Shown piece by piece: positions 10,326-19,960 of a stretch of 64,000 bases of DNA (its first letter is position 1; each line of letters opens with the position of its first letter). The stretch is from Nemophila menziesii (lineage: Eukaryota; Streptophyta; Magnoliopsida; Boraginales; Hydrophyllaceae): assembly GCA_029959085.1 (NCBI GenBank), contig JARWIR010000014.1:11330001-11394000 (forward strand), given 5' to 3'. The notes under the pieces are model-generated. The model searched no databases, had not been told where the DNA came from, and was given only the letters and a program-made list of their open reading frames with translations. Both the position numbers and the translations under genes were made by a program.

Positions 10326-11646
10326 ATGAGAATAAATAAATAATGAAAACAAATAAATAAAGATGAATGTAAGTCAGATAAATTAGGGTTACTAATATGA
10401 GTCTATTTTACTAACTTGTATTCTAACCTGTCACACATTGAGCATTATATATTAACCGGGATTCTAAATTCTACCTAACCTCTATTAGGCTTAGGAGAAA
10501 CCTCTCCACTACCAGGCTCTTGGGTAAAGAAACCTTGAGTAATGATTGGTGGTTAAATCAAACCTTTATGGCTATCTCTGTAGGGTCACTACTTAGACGA
10601 TTATGTGGTGTTGTCAATAACTAAGAATAGTCCTAAGATTGGCCAAATCTAGGGCTGTAACAATAAGTCAAAACACATAATAACAACATACGCCAAACTC
10701 AAATCAATTTAAATAACAAATAGTATTATGGAATTTAAGACAAAATAATAACCCAACAATAAAAAGTAAAACTTACAGAATAAAAGCTTAGAAATATGGT
10801 GAAGCCACAAATCTATAGCTAATTACCCTAAATATAGAGAAGGTGAGATGTAGAAGAGGAGTTTGTCACTCTCCAACTTTGTTCTTCTTGTCTTCCTCTA
10901 TAGGTCAGCTTGCTTCTTGGATGAATAGCTTGATACTAAGGATGAATAATAAATATAAGGACTAAGCTATTATTTAAAACTGGGAAAATACAAGCAAGGA
11001 CTAAGCCTATACTTGGAACTGAGCAAGGACATGTTTACAATGGTTTAAGGGTGTATTTATAGGTGTCTTGGAATCCCTAACACGTTTTCTTGGATTGGAA
11101 GACAAGTAATGGACTCCTAGCCCAACTCAAATTCGTAACCATAAAATTTAGAAAAGGTAACAATCAGCCAGGTTTTTGTTTTGGTCATAACTGCTTCAAT
11201 ACTTATCCGTTTGACGCGTATAAATAATCTAAACTCATCGTCTCAGAAAGATATTTAACTTTGGTCTTGACCATTATTCCAAATTCTTCACGGATTTTGA
11301 GATATAAGCCCTTTTGCGGTCGTGGGTGGTGAAATTCAGATTTATTTGGCAGCTTTATCCTTCCATACTTTAGCTTTTGTTTCCTTATCTCCAATTTCCA
11401 TGTATATCTTCTTTCCTCTATATCTTAGAATTTACTTGGTATTTAGTTGATCTCCATATATATCTTTAAAGCTTCACACTAAATAAATAGTGAAACCCAA
11501 TATGCTCTAAAAATAATAAATTATTAAAACAAGACTAGAAATAGGAAAGTGCAATAATTCATGAGAAAATCGACTAGAAGACTTCCTAAATCACTAAAAA
11601 TGATGTCTCCAACTAATAATAAATCATCACAAATGAGGAGACATCA
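10326..11646 (-). repeat. 3' LTR of element A, truncated
   Basis: Closely matches 16530-17736 plus 18779-18863. It ends in the dyad TGATGTCTCC (11601-11610) and GGAGACATCA (11637-11646), which is the U3 start on the minus strand. About 220 bases of the U5 end present in the 5' LTR (16300-16530) are missing. A 63-codon ORF at 11203-11394 is also open in the other LTR but is not kept in the C LTR, so I do not call it a gene. Confidence 0.85.
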
Positions 11647-11663
11647 AGACCCCCAACTCAAAG

Positions 11664-11682
11664 TTGTATCGTCCCGATACAA
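11664..11682 (-). promoter_or_regulatory. Hairpin beside the polypurine tract of element A
   Basis: TTGTATCG, a three-base loop, then CGATACAA: an eight-pair stem. The polypurine tract (complement of AGACCCCCAACTC, 11647-11659) lies between it and the LTR. C and G have CTTTGTCG/CGACAAAG at the same place with the same loop size. Confidence 0.6.
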
Positions 11683-12252
11683 TAAAGATAAAAACAAAGG
11701 GAAGTCTCTAAATACACACCTAGGTCAATTAAACATAGAGGGAAGAAGTTAGCAAAATATATAGAATAGACTCAAAGCAACTACTCAGAAAATTTCATGT
11801 AATATATTTACAAACTACATACTTGCACACTTTTCATATCTACCATCAACACGGCTTGAATTCAAGATTAGATTAGCTTCGCAATGTAAGAAGGAGAGGA
11901 TCTTTACTCAGTTCACCAAGGAAGTTATAGATTGTTCATCGAACTTCACTAGTATCCAAAGATCCACTTAACTACTCTCTATTGGCTCAATCACTTCTAG
12001 ATTACATAGCAAAGAATCAAAAGGTCTTTAAGGTTGTAATTTAGGCTTAGGGATGGTGTGATAAGTATATATTTGGATAATTTAGAGGGAGCTTTTGGCT
12101 CTCTCCTCACTAGCCATCAATGAATTGCCCTAGAGTACTCTCATAAAATGTTTCTCACTCAACCCAATGACTTTTCTTGATGCACAAAGTAGCATCCCAA
12201 TAACCCAATTAAAGCATAAAGATGTTCACATAAAAATTCCTCTTTGCCGGTC

Positions 12253-12297
<45 letters not shown>

Positions 12298-13387
12298 TTT
12301 TCAAATAAATCTTTTTTTGTATAACTATGACACTCTTTTTGATATTGAGATATCACGCTATTTTTCTCATAATTTTTCTTTTCTTTTTATGCTTTCATAG
12401 CTTTTTTCATTCACTATTACCCCGACAAAGGGTTACAATATAAAATTGTAAATCATCATCAATATATAGAACGAGCACAATTAATAAGCTCAAAAATCAC
12501 AACCCAATAACAATTCCCATAATGGTGGACCCACTACCCCAAACTCAAGCTCTAAAACAACTGTCTATGCATCGCAATTCAAGTGCGGGTCATATGGAAA
12601 TGTCATATAATCTAAAGGGATATGGCTTATAACATGGTTAAATAAAAAGGCTTTAGAAAGGCTAAAATGGGCTAAGAAGGATATAAAATATTAAATCAAA
12701 TAACAGGGTGAGAAAGTTAAAAGGCTTCAAGTGGCTTCAATATGAAAGAACTGCCTTAATCGCTTTCTACACCATGCAATTTTGTTATTCTCTTACCTTT
12801 ATCATGTTCATCAAATGGTTTTGTCAACTAGCTTGACTCTCATGACCTACAAACCACTCAAGAACATACTTTCTATTGCATTGCTTACTAATCTTTTCTT
12901 TATTATCAATGTGTGTTTTCCTGCAAATACGTAAAGCATACAAAATAAAATAGCTCATAAACATACTACTTTCTATCATTAACTTACTGAGCTTATGATT
13001 TTAGCTATTAAACACACTCTACATACATCTACTCCTTCAAAAAAATTAATTTTACCTAAAAACAATAAAACACAGAAAAAATGGAGATGAGGGACAACGA
13101 ATCCCCACACCCCAAACTCAAAAATTTGTCGTGTCCTCACGACTTGAAAAGAATAAAATAAAATTTAAAATTTTACAGATATTGCACATAAAGTGGTAAG
13201 GAAGAAAGAAAACATACTCTTTGAGGCTATTTACCTTGCCTGATCAATACCCAATATAAGGTGTAGTGCTTTCATGTATGTAAATTTCATGTACAACCAG
13301 TTTCGCTTTCCCTTACATCTTCTTATGCTCCATCCCAATCAATCACACTCTAGAAATATCTTGTTTATCTTCTTCCCACTTTGCTTT
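11683..13387 (-). other. 3' UTR region of element A, no gene seen
   Basis: AT-rich, non-coding. An (AT)n microsatellite spans 12256-12295. Segments such as CCCGACAAAGGGTTACAA (12421-12438) recur in the 3' regions of C and F. Short ORFs overlapping the AT repeat are spurious. Confidence 0.6.
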
Positions 13388-13624
13388 TTAATACTCTCTC
13401 ATGTGAAGGTGTTCATCCAGGAATATATTTTGGCAACAGCTACTAGCATCCCAGAAGCTTTGTTCCTCTCTGATATAGGAATCTTTGATTAGAAGAGGTA
13501 TTGACGTCTTCTGCTCCCTAATCATAATTGCTTGCTTTTTAGGATTTGAATCCACCAAAAATCGGTTCCTCTCTAATTGGTTGTCTCGAATTATCTTGTA
13601 ATTAATTCCTGAACTAGTACCCAT
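13388..13624 (-). CDS. Unrecognised 78-codon ORF at the env-position of element A
   Basis: A small ORF beginning at the ATG at 13624 that lies where F and G have their env-position ORF, after the pyrimidine-rich leader. I see no clear similarity to that protein, no signal peptide and no membrane segment. It may be a decayed remnant or chance. The only support is position. Confidence 0.25.
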   Translation of the reverse strand: MGTSSGINYKIIRDNQLERNRFLVDSNPKKQAIMIREQKTSIPLLIKDSYIREEQSFWDASSCCQNIFLDEHLHMREY

Positions 13625-14135
13625 CTCAATTGATTTTCTTCTTGATCTTACCCAATACCGTGTTTTGATTCTTCTTATCCCTTAATAATATCTTTGTTCT
13701 TTTCATCATCTCTTTTGACCCCCAACTCAAAGCTTTGAGCACTCTTGAAATTTGTAACTCCTGATCATAGGTCGAACAAGCTTTATTTGGGTTAGGAAAT
13801 GTGTTAGGATGATAAATCTATATGTGGGTATGATGGAATCAAGCTTGATGATATTGGGTTTAAGGAATTTTGGGAAAATATTTTGAAAGTCATGTTTTGA
13901 TTCTTGATTTCTAGGTGTTTTGATATGATTTGGGTGCTTGAATCTTCTTTGTAATGATGTAGGGAATGATTTGGATGTGAATTCATGGTGATTTGGTAGT
14001 GTTTTGGTGTTGGGTGAAGGTTTGTTGAAGCTTTAATGGAGTTGGGAGAGGTTTGGAGAAGAAAGTGAGGCTTAAGGATTGAGAAATTCGGATTAGAACT
14101 CACCTCTTCCTCTTTATAACCTAAAAAACGCTAAC
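13625..14135 (-). promoter_or_regulatory. TATA-like site and pyrimidine-rich leader of element A
   Basis: On the minus strand, TTATAAAG (about 14112-14119) is followed by a long C/T/A-rich stretch with few G residues, as in a plant 5' UTR. The same order (palindromes, TATA-like site, CT-rich leader, ORF) occurs in C, F and G. The 13804-14103 ORF is a product of the low-complexity leader. Confidence 0.4.
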
Positions 14136-14149
14136 ATTTTCTCTTTCCA

Positions 14150-14400
14150 ACGGCGCTGGGCGGTATACCAGAGCTGTTGTTCCTTGAAAATCCATGCTTA
14201 GACAAAAAACACGACTTGCGAACACGTGGCCTCGGGTTTTGGTCTGTCCGGTATACCGGAGGAATGGCCCAGTATACCGCTGTTGTCGTCCTTCGAAAAT
14301 CAACTTTCTGTAATGAACACGTGACTAGTACCTGTGGGCTCGTGTTTCTGACCCACGGTATACCACGGGTAAGGCCCGGTATACTGGTGGCAAGTCAGAA
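14150..14400 (-). repeat. Palindrome cluster of element A (CCGGTATACCGG type)
   Basis: TCCGGTATACCGGA at 14247-14260 is a perfect 14-bp palindrome. Related copies centre near 14165, 14274, 14360 and 14381. The region is GC-rich in AT-rich surroundings. ORFs called across it in several frames are not conserved. Confidence 0.7.
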
Positions 14401-14604
14401 CATGCCCAAAAAAAATCCATTTTTGCCTCCCAAACTCGATTTCTTTAATACCTGACTTCAAAAACACTAATACCTTCCTCAATAATGCAATATCAACTAA
14501 AAACAACTAATACAAACTAAAATATAACAACATAAAATACTATGGGATGTCTCCCAAGGGGCACTTTTGTTTAACGTCTTTCAAAGTTAGACGAGTTACC
14601 TCGG

Positions 14605-14928
14605 TTATTTCTTTTTATAGCCTCCCCAGCAGTGAGTGAGGTGATTAACACTTACCAACTTGAGCTTGCAACCTTCGATAGCTTTTATTTCAACCACTCC
14701 TTCTGAGATGATTTGCGTGATAATGTATGGCCCCTTCCAAGAACTGTTATGTTTGGGGTTGGGAGATTTCCATGCCACCTCGTCTCCTACCCCAAACTCA
14801 ATTTTTTTCTCCATGGTTTCTTGGGGGCTTACAGGTTCTGGGTGGCTGCCTTGGTCTACTTCTCTCTTCAATTCTTCGTTCCTCAACCACTCTTGGCTTC
14901 TTACTATCATCGTGTTCAACTTCTTCAA
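14605..14928 (-). CDS. Integrase C-terminal-like domain of element A
   Basis: An intact 107-codon ORF. An N-terminal charged stretch is followed by VGDEVAWKSP, WKGPYIITQI, a GVVEIKA strand and VNHLTHCW, the layout of the SH3-like integrase C-terminus. Element 2 has the same module with matching TAW, GPF(V)VTQV and SLTH positions. It follows an acidic stretch (15049-14798) in a different frame. Integrase core, RT and protease are absent between gag and this domain. Retention of the domain in two families suggests a use, perhaps tethering to chromatin or to the partner's integrase; that is inference. Confidence 0.6.
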   Translation of the reverse strand: MKKLNTMIVRSQEWLRNEELKREVDQGSHPEPVSPQETMEKKIEFGVGDEVAWKSPNPKHNSSWKGPYIITQIISEGVVEIKAIEGCKLKLVSVNHLTHCWGGYKKK

Positions 14929-15378
14929 CCCAATCTTCTACAATTATCTCATCTAAGTTCATCCTAACTACGTTTGACGTGTTTGGTTGAATATCCCCTT
15001 TTGAGGAAGATGGTGGCGCTTCAACGAATATCTCGTTGTGTTCTTTCATCTTTTGAGCTTGAAGACTAATAGTCTTAACCTTGTCGTCACGTATTGGATC
15101 TTCTTCATGTTAGATGTTGTATCTTGGGTCAATTGTAGGAGTTGACATTGCATTTTCTCTATGACTGTAGTGAGCCGTATTACATTCTTCTCTAAAAGTT
15201 GATTATGTTGTTTCAGATCTTGATTCTGTTGTTGCAGGTTTTGCACTACTGATGAATAGATCTTTGATTCAAGTCTGCTCATATTATCCTTCGAGAAGTT
15301 GATGAATTGACTAATAGTCTCTTTTAACTCAGTGATTTCTTCTTGAGGATGTGATGGAGCTTGACTTCCATTGTGCAC
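14798..15378 (-). pseudogene. Coiled-coil and acidic region after gag in element A, frameshifted
   Basis: Segment 15378-15046 encodes about 110 residues rich in Gln, Leu, Glu and Lys with heptad-like spacing, probably a coiled coil. Segment 15049-14798 in another frame is acidic (VEDWVEEVE). Element C encodes a similar TVEDWVDSEDE motif near 22730, so the region is shared by both non-autonomous families. Function is unknown. Confidence 0.5.
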
Positions 15379-15560
15379 ATTGCAGCCTGGTGGTTGTTTA
15401 GCTTGATTTTCATAGGCTTGTTCTTTCAGGTATAAATATTGAGGTGGAATTGGGATGATTTCCTTAACTGTTATAGCGAGTTGTTGTATTTGATCTTGCT
15501 AGCTTGAAAACCTCGCTTCTGTTTCGTCGTTAGGGGTAGGAGTTTGTTCTTGTGGCCAAC

Positions 15561-16172
15561 TTATGTCGCTCTCGATGATTGTTCCATACCACTTTTTGCT
15601 TCTTTCGGATCCATAGAGACAAAACTACCATGAACCATATCATCTACTCTCAGCCTTGACTCTCTATTGAGTCCATTATAAAACATGGATAATTGTAATT
15701 CTGGCGTGTATCTGTGTATTGGACATCTTGCCAACTTCTTTTGAAATTTGGTCCATGCTTCGCCAACACTCTCTCTGGCTTCTTGTAAGAAATTTATAAG
15801 CTCCAACAGTTCTTTCACTCGCATACTTGTAGGATAAAATTGATCGATTGTCCCAATTTTTTATTAGCTCGGGAGGTTGATAATCTAACCAATCGCTTGC
15901 TTTCCCGGTCAAGAAAATAGAAACGTTAAATAATACATCTGTTCTTGCGTAACACCTTCATTAGTGTAGGCATCACAAAATTGCATGAATTTCTGAACAA
16001 ATCTGTTTGGATCTTGATTTGTATCACACCTATATTTTCCATAGCTCGCGAATTGATTAATCAGGTCAGGATCGGGCTTGAATCGAAAAGCTTGAATAGT
16101 TGGGATGCGAATCCCAATGGGTTGCACTCGGAATTGACCAGGAAACCCTAGCTCTAACCGTTGATTAGCCAT
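15561..16172 (-). pseudogene. gag: Element A gag, frameshifted
   Basis: Three overlapping open segments (16172-15909, 15912-15676, 15824-15561) together give the Athila-type gag: RFKPDPDLINQFASYG and NQDPNRFVQKFMQFCDAY, then ASDWLDYQPPE, then ESVGEAWTKFQKKLARCP and MFYNGLNRESRLRVDDM. The start at 16172 follows the primer-binding site by about 100 bases, the usual spacing. Two frameshifts prevent a single product. Confidence 0.8.
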
Positions 16173-16275
16173 CTAAAACCTGTGAAAGACTAAAACAAAA
16201 AGAACGCGTAAAACGGAAAACAAATAAAAACTTCTACACTAAATAAACACAAAATAGATTTAACTTAATGATAAA

Positions 16276-16293
16276 TCCCCGGCAGCGGCGCCA
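16276..16293 (-). other. Primer-binding site of element A (tRNA-Asp type)
   Basis: The minus strand reads TGGCGCCGCTGCCGGGGA, six bases from the LTR end at 16300. It pairs with the plant tRNA-Asp 3' end except for one position. Confidence 0.88.
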
Positions 16294-17717
16294 AAAACTT
16301 GGTGGGGGCAAAGGTGTGATAAAATAATAGATGAATAAAGATAAGAATAAAGAGCAGGCACCCTTGAGAACCACGGAACTCACTGCAAGTATCACAGATC
16401 GTTTGCAAGTTTTAATGATAAGTCAAGTTCGTTCGTAGGGATTTAATCCGTTAGATCTACTTGTATTAAGTAAGCGTAGATGAATTTATATGTTTGAATA
16501 AAATATAAGATAGGATGAATAATTATCTAACGCGAATAAATAAATAATGAAAACAAATAAATAAAGATGAATGTAAGTCAGATAAATTAGGGTTACTACT
16601 ATGAGTCTATTTTACTAAGTTGTATTCTAACCTGTCACGCATTGAGCATTATATATTAACCGGGATTCAAAATTCTACCTAACCTCTATTAGGCTTAGGA
16701 GAAACCTCTCCACTACCAGGCTCTTGGGTAAAGAAACCTTGAGTAATGATTGGTGGTTAAATCAAACCTTTATGGCTATCTCTGTAGGGTCACTACTTAG
16801 ACGATTATGTGGTATTGTCAATAACTAAGAATAGTCCTAAGATTGGCCAAATCTAGGGTTGTAACAATAAAAACACATAATAACAATATACACCAAGCTC
16901 AAATCAATTAAAATAACAAATAGTATTATAGAATTTAAGACAAAATAATAACCCAACAATAAAAATAAAACTTACAGAATAAAAGCTTAGAAATATGGTA
17001 AAGCCACAAATCTATAGCTAATTACCCTAATTATAGAGAAGGTGAGATGTAGAAGAGGAGTTTGTCACTCTCCAACTTTGTTCTTCTTGTCTTCCTCTAT
17101 AGGTCAGTTTGCTTCTGGATGAATAGCTTGATACTAAGGATGAATAATAAATATAAGGACTAAGCTATTATTTAAAACTGGGAAAATACAAGCAAGGACT
17201 AAGCCTATACTTGGAACTGAGCAAGGACATGTTTACAATGGTTTAAGGGTGTATTTATAGGTGTCTTGGAATCCGTAACACGTTTTCTTGGAGTGGAAGA
17301 CAAGTAATAGACTCCTAGCCCAACTCAAATTCGTAACCCTAAAATTTAGAAAAGGTAACAATCAGCCACGTTTTTGTTTTGGTCATAACTGCTTGAATAC
17401 TTATATGTTTGACGCGTATAAATAGTCAAAATTCATGATCTCGGAAAGATATTTAACTTTTCTCTTGACCATTCTTCCAAATTCCTCACCGATTTTGAGA
17501 TATAAGCCCTTTTGTGGTCGTGGGTGGTGAAATTCAGATTTCTTTGGCAGCTTTATCTTTCCATACTTTAGCTTTTGTTTCCTTATCTCCAATTTCCATG
17601 TATATCTTCTTTCCTTAATCCCTTAGAATTGACTTGGTATTTAATTAATCTCCATATATATCTTTAAAGCTTCACACTAAATAAATAATTAAACCCTATT
17701 AAATCAAGACTAGAAAT

Positions 17718-17736
17718 AGGAAAGTGCAATAATTCA
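17718..17736. repeat. Target-site duplication of LINE-2, 5' copy
   Basis: AGGAAAGTGCAATAATTCA is repeated at 18760-18778 after the poly-A tail. The uninterrupted version stands in the other LTR of element A at about 11539-11561. Confidence 0.93.
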
Positions 17737-18760
17737 GGAAGCAGATTTTAAAGGTAAGAGATGAGGCCTTTAATCTTATATATCATGAGGTGGGTAATGG
17801 TGAAAAAACTTACATAATGTGGGACAAATGGCTAGATAAAAAGAATATTCAGGAAATATTGGATATAAAAATGGAAGAACATGATATTAATTGTAATAAA
17901 ACAGTCAAAGACTGTTATGGCAGAGGCAGGTGGAGAATTCCTCCAAAAATTGCGCAAATAGTCCCTAAAATTCAAAATATAATACTCAGTGATGCCAATG
18001 ATAAGATTACATGGACTGAGAGTATAAAAAATAAGTTTTCCTTTAGGAAAACTCTAATTAAGATTTCAAGTCATGAATCTAAAGTTGATTGGTTTGATAT
18101 AGTGTGGGCAAAGACTTGTATTCCTAGATGTTCATTTGTTTCTTGGCAAGCTGCAATGAATAGGCTTCCTACTAAAGATAGGATGTTGAGTTGGGGGTTG
18201 AGTATTAATCCAGTTTTCCAATTATGTGATAGTGAGGATGAAAATAATGATCACTTATTTGTTACTTGTAAGTTCTCAGGTGCTATCCTTAATCGCTTAT
18301 TGGCAATATGTGGTTACAATAATAATATCAGGAATGTGGAGGATCTAGTAGTAAATTTGAAGAATGGCGCAAGTGCAGAAGCTTTGAAGGTTATTGGTGT
18401 TTGTATTACAACTTACATATACTTTATTTGGACTGAGAGAAACAGGAGGGAACATGGAGAATATGCAGCTAATGAGGAAAGGATTTACAACAAGATTCTT
18501 ACCTATGTAGCTGTCAAGCTTAAGGAAAGGACTTTTAATAATTGCAAAGTAAAGAATGTAGTTGAAAAGTTATGTAATAGATAGGCATTAAGTATTTAAT
18601 TTGATATAAGTTTGTAATGTCTATTTTATTTCAAATGCGTGTAATAGTTAAGCTAAGTTAATAGGTTAATGCCCATAGTATATGGGTCAAAGTTGTAATG
18701 TTTTGACAGTTGTGGTCTTCATTTTTAATAAAAAGTTTGATTTGCCGATCAAAAAAAAAA
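17737..18760 (+). mobile_element. LINE-2: 5'-truncated L1-type element
   Basis: About 1 kb, beginning inside ORF2 and ending in a run of ten A residues. A 19-bp target duplication flanks it. It matches the last kilobase of LINE-1 closely (its first bases equal LINE-1 near 1050 on the minus strand), so both belong to one family. 5' truncation is the usual fate of L1 copies. Confidence 0.94.
17790..18584 (+). CDS. C-terminal fragment of LINE ORF2 with zf-RVT domain
   Basis: A 264-codon open frame covering the end of ORF2. It includes DCYGRGRWRIPPK and the zf-RVT region with WAKTCIPRCSF, AMNRLPTKDRM and the Cys/His-bearing segment ending NDHLF. LINE-1 has the same protein but with a frameshift near 785. 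The upstream RT and endonuclease are missing because of 5' truncation, and the first ATG is internal to the ancestral ORF, so expression is unlikely. It is useful as the best-preserved copy of this domain in the window. Confidence 0.8.
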   Translation: MGNGEKTYIMWDKWLDKKNIQEILDIKMEEHDINCNKTVKDCYGRGRWRIPPKIAQIVPKIQNIILSDANDKITWTESIKNKFSFRKTLIKISSHESKVDWFDIVWAKTCIPRCSFVSWQAAMNRLPTKDRMLSWGLSINPVFQLCDSEDENNDHLFVTCKFSGAILNRLLAICGYNNNIRNVEDLVVNLKNGASAEALKVIGVCITTYIYFIWTERNRREHGEYAANEERIYNKILTYVAVKLKERTFNNCKVKNVVEKLCNR

Positions 18761-18863
18761 GGAAAGTGCAATAATTCATGAGAAATTCGACTAGAAGACT
18801 TCCTTAATCACTAATAATGATGTCTCCAACTAATATTAAATCATCACAAATGAGGAGACATCA

Positions 18864-19267
18864 GGATTATAGAATCCTGGCTAGTTTATACTTGCTTAAA
18901 GCTTATATCACCCTTATAAATAGAATACAAATTTAGAAGAATAGGTTCATACTAGCAAACCAGAGCTATATTCTCATCTCCATTCTCTTAGTTTATTTAT
19001 CTGCATTTGTTTATGGTGTTTAGATTCTTATTAAGAAAACCCAATAATTATTAATCTACTTATCTATCTTGTACTTGTAACAATTAATGTCTACCGCTAA
19101 ACACAAGTTTGAGCTAACCGATATATCCCTAAGAACAAATCTTACTTATTAACTATAATTTGCAAATGATATGTTTACTTGCAGTGAGTTTCTCATGGTA
19201 GTAGGGGTGTGTTTTCTTATTTATCATAATTTATTATCATTACTTTATCATACCTTTTCCACCACTA
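18864..19267 (+). repeat. 3' LTR of element 2, U5 part
   Basis: Matches 5761-6174 from GGATTATAGAATCCTG onwards through GTTTGAGCTAACCGATA to the end CCACCACTA. It directly follows the outer end of element A. No gene. Confidence 0.8.
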
Positions 19268-19644
19268 CGTACGCATCACAATATTCCATAAACTTCTGCT
19301 TGGCTATAACAGGATCTTCATGGGCAGCCCCATTGTAATGTCCATAATTAGCGAATTGGTTGATCATACCTTCATGGGGCTTAAATCTCATGACATGAAT
19401 AGTGGGTGGACGAATCCAAGCGATGGCAAATAGAACAGTTGTTGATCATGTGGTTTCAAAAATCAAGGCACGACCCCAGGTAGGAATTGTGCTCCTTGAT
19501 TGTTAGCTACATTCTGTGGGCTTCTTCTATTCACATTCACTCCTTATGATTGTTCTGTTGACCCAAAGGTGGATGTCCTCTAATTGGTTGGTTCACTTGG
19601 TTTTCATTAGCCAAGAAACTAAATGGTGTATCAAGATTGGCCAT
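19268..19644 (-). pseudogene. gag: Element D gag, N-terminal remnant
   Basis: The minus-strand ATG at 19644 opens a gag N-terminus, with later motifs MINQFANYGHYNGAA, HEDP and YCDAYV that match the gag of F and A. The frame is broken by small indels. It stops at 19268 where element 2 is inserted; the remainder would lie left of the window. D is the host of both element 2 and C and so is the oldest LTR element here. Confidence 0.65.
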
Positions 19645-19826
19645 GTCAACTATCGTTATTCTTTCTCTTTCTCTCTTCCTTCGATCTCGAAGTAATTTCT
19701 CAAGATTTTAGTGCATAGAATAAAACCTATGAAAGCTTTAGAAACAAAATAACAAGAGCACAATTAATGACAATGAAAAACTAAACAATACTATACTCAA
19801 CAAAATATAAAAAGATAACGATATAA

Positions 19827-19844
19827 TCCTCGACAGTTAGGCCA
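19827..19844 (-). other. Primer-binding site of element D, degenerate
   Basis: The minus strand reads TGGCCTAACTGTCGAGGA, at the expected place between LTR and gag. It keeps the outer parts of the tRNA-Asp match; the centre has decayed. Confidence 0.6.
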
Positions 19845-19852
19845 AAACTCGT

Positions 19853-19960
19853 TGACTCCTAGGGCGTGATAGATAGATCAACGCCTAAGAAGGGTGTAAC
19901 TTCCCTTAAGTGCACAGGTCGTTGAAAAGTAATATAAGTAAGTTCGAGGATGTATAGTCT
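19853..19960 (-). repeat. 5' LTR of element D, U5 fragment
   Basis: Short LTR end containing the U5-type motif AAGTGCACAGGTCG. It is cut at 19960 by element C and resumes at 27753. Confidence 0.6.

Larger units (their letters stand above)
10326..18863 (-). mobile_element. Element A: non-autonomous Athila-type LTR retrotransposon
   Basis: A minus-strand element with 3' LTR at 10326-11646, internal region 11647-16299 and 5' LTR at 16300-18863. The primer-binding site lies at 16276-16293. It keeps gag, a coiled-coil region and an integrase-C-terminal-like domain, but no protease, RT, RNase H or integrase core. It lies inside the 3' LTR of element 2: sequence right of 18863 continues that LTR. 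Its left end was removed by a deletion, so the target duplication cannot be checked. LINE-2 is inserted in its 5' LTR. Confidence 0.85.
16300..18863 (-). repeat. 5' LTR of element A, split by LINE-2
   Basis: LTR sequence occupies 16300-17736 and 18779-18863; the middle is LINE-2 and its second target copy. Without the insertion it would be about 1.5 kb. The outer end is GGAGACATCA at 18854-18863. Compared with the 3' LTR it keeps the U5 end. Confidence 0.87.
1..19267 (+). mobile_element. Element 2: non-autonomous Athila-type LTR retrotransposon, partly outside the window
   Basis: A plus-strand LTR element whose 5' LTR starts before base 1. Its 5' LTR ends at 6174, and a degenerate primer-binding site, gag, a protease-like domain and an integrase-C-terminal-like domain follow. 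The 3' LTR begins at 9591 and resumes at 18864-19267 after element A. The link between the two LTR halves is inferred: 18864-19267 is clearly similar to 5761-6174. RT, RNase H and the integrase core are absent, so the element could not move alone. It sits inside the gag of element D: the base after its 3' LTR continues D's reading frame. LINE-1 and element A are later insertions in it. Confidence 0.75.

Noticed and set aside
11203..11394. 63-codon ORF open in both LTRs of element A (also 17401-17592)
   Set aside because: Open in both copies only because they are LTR pairs; the related C LTR segment is interrupted in that frame.
12159..12400. ORFs over the (AT)n tract encoding Tyr-Ile repeats
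   Set aside because: Microsatellite translation on both strands.
13804..14103. 99-codon Ser/Pro/Asn/His-rich ORF, with a similar one at 23768-24079
   Set aside because: Both lie in the G-poor leader and differ in sequence; composition explains the open frames.
14660..14990. Several overlapping plus-strand ORFs
   Set aside because: Antisense shadows of the integrase-C-like domain of element A.
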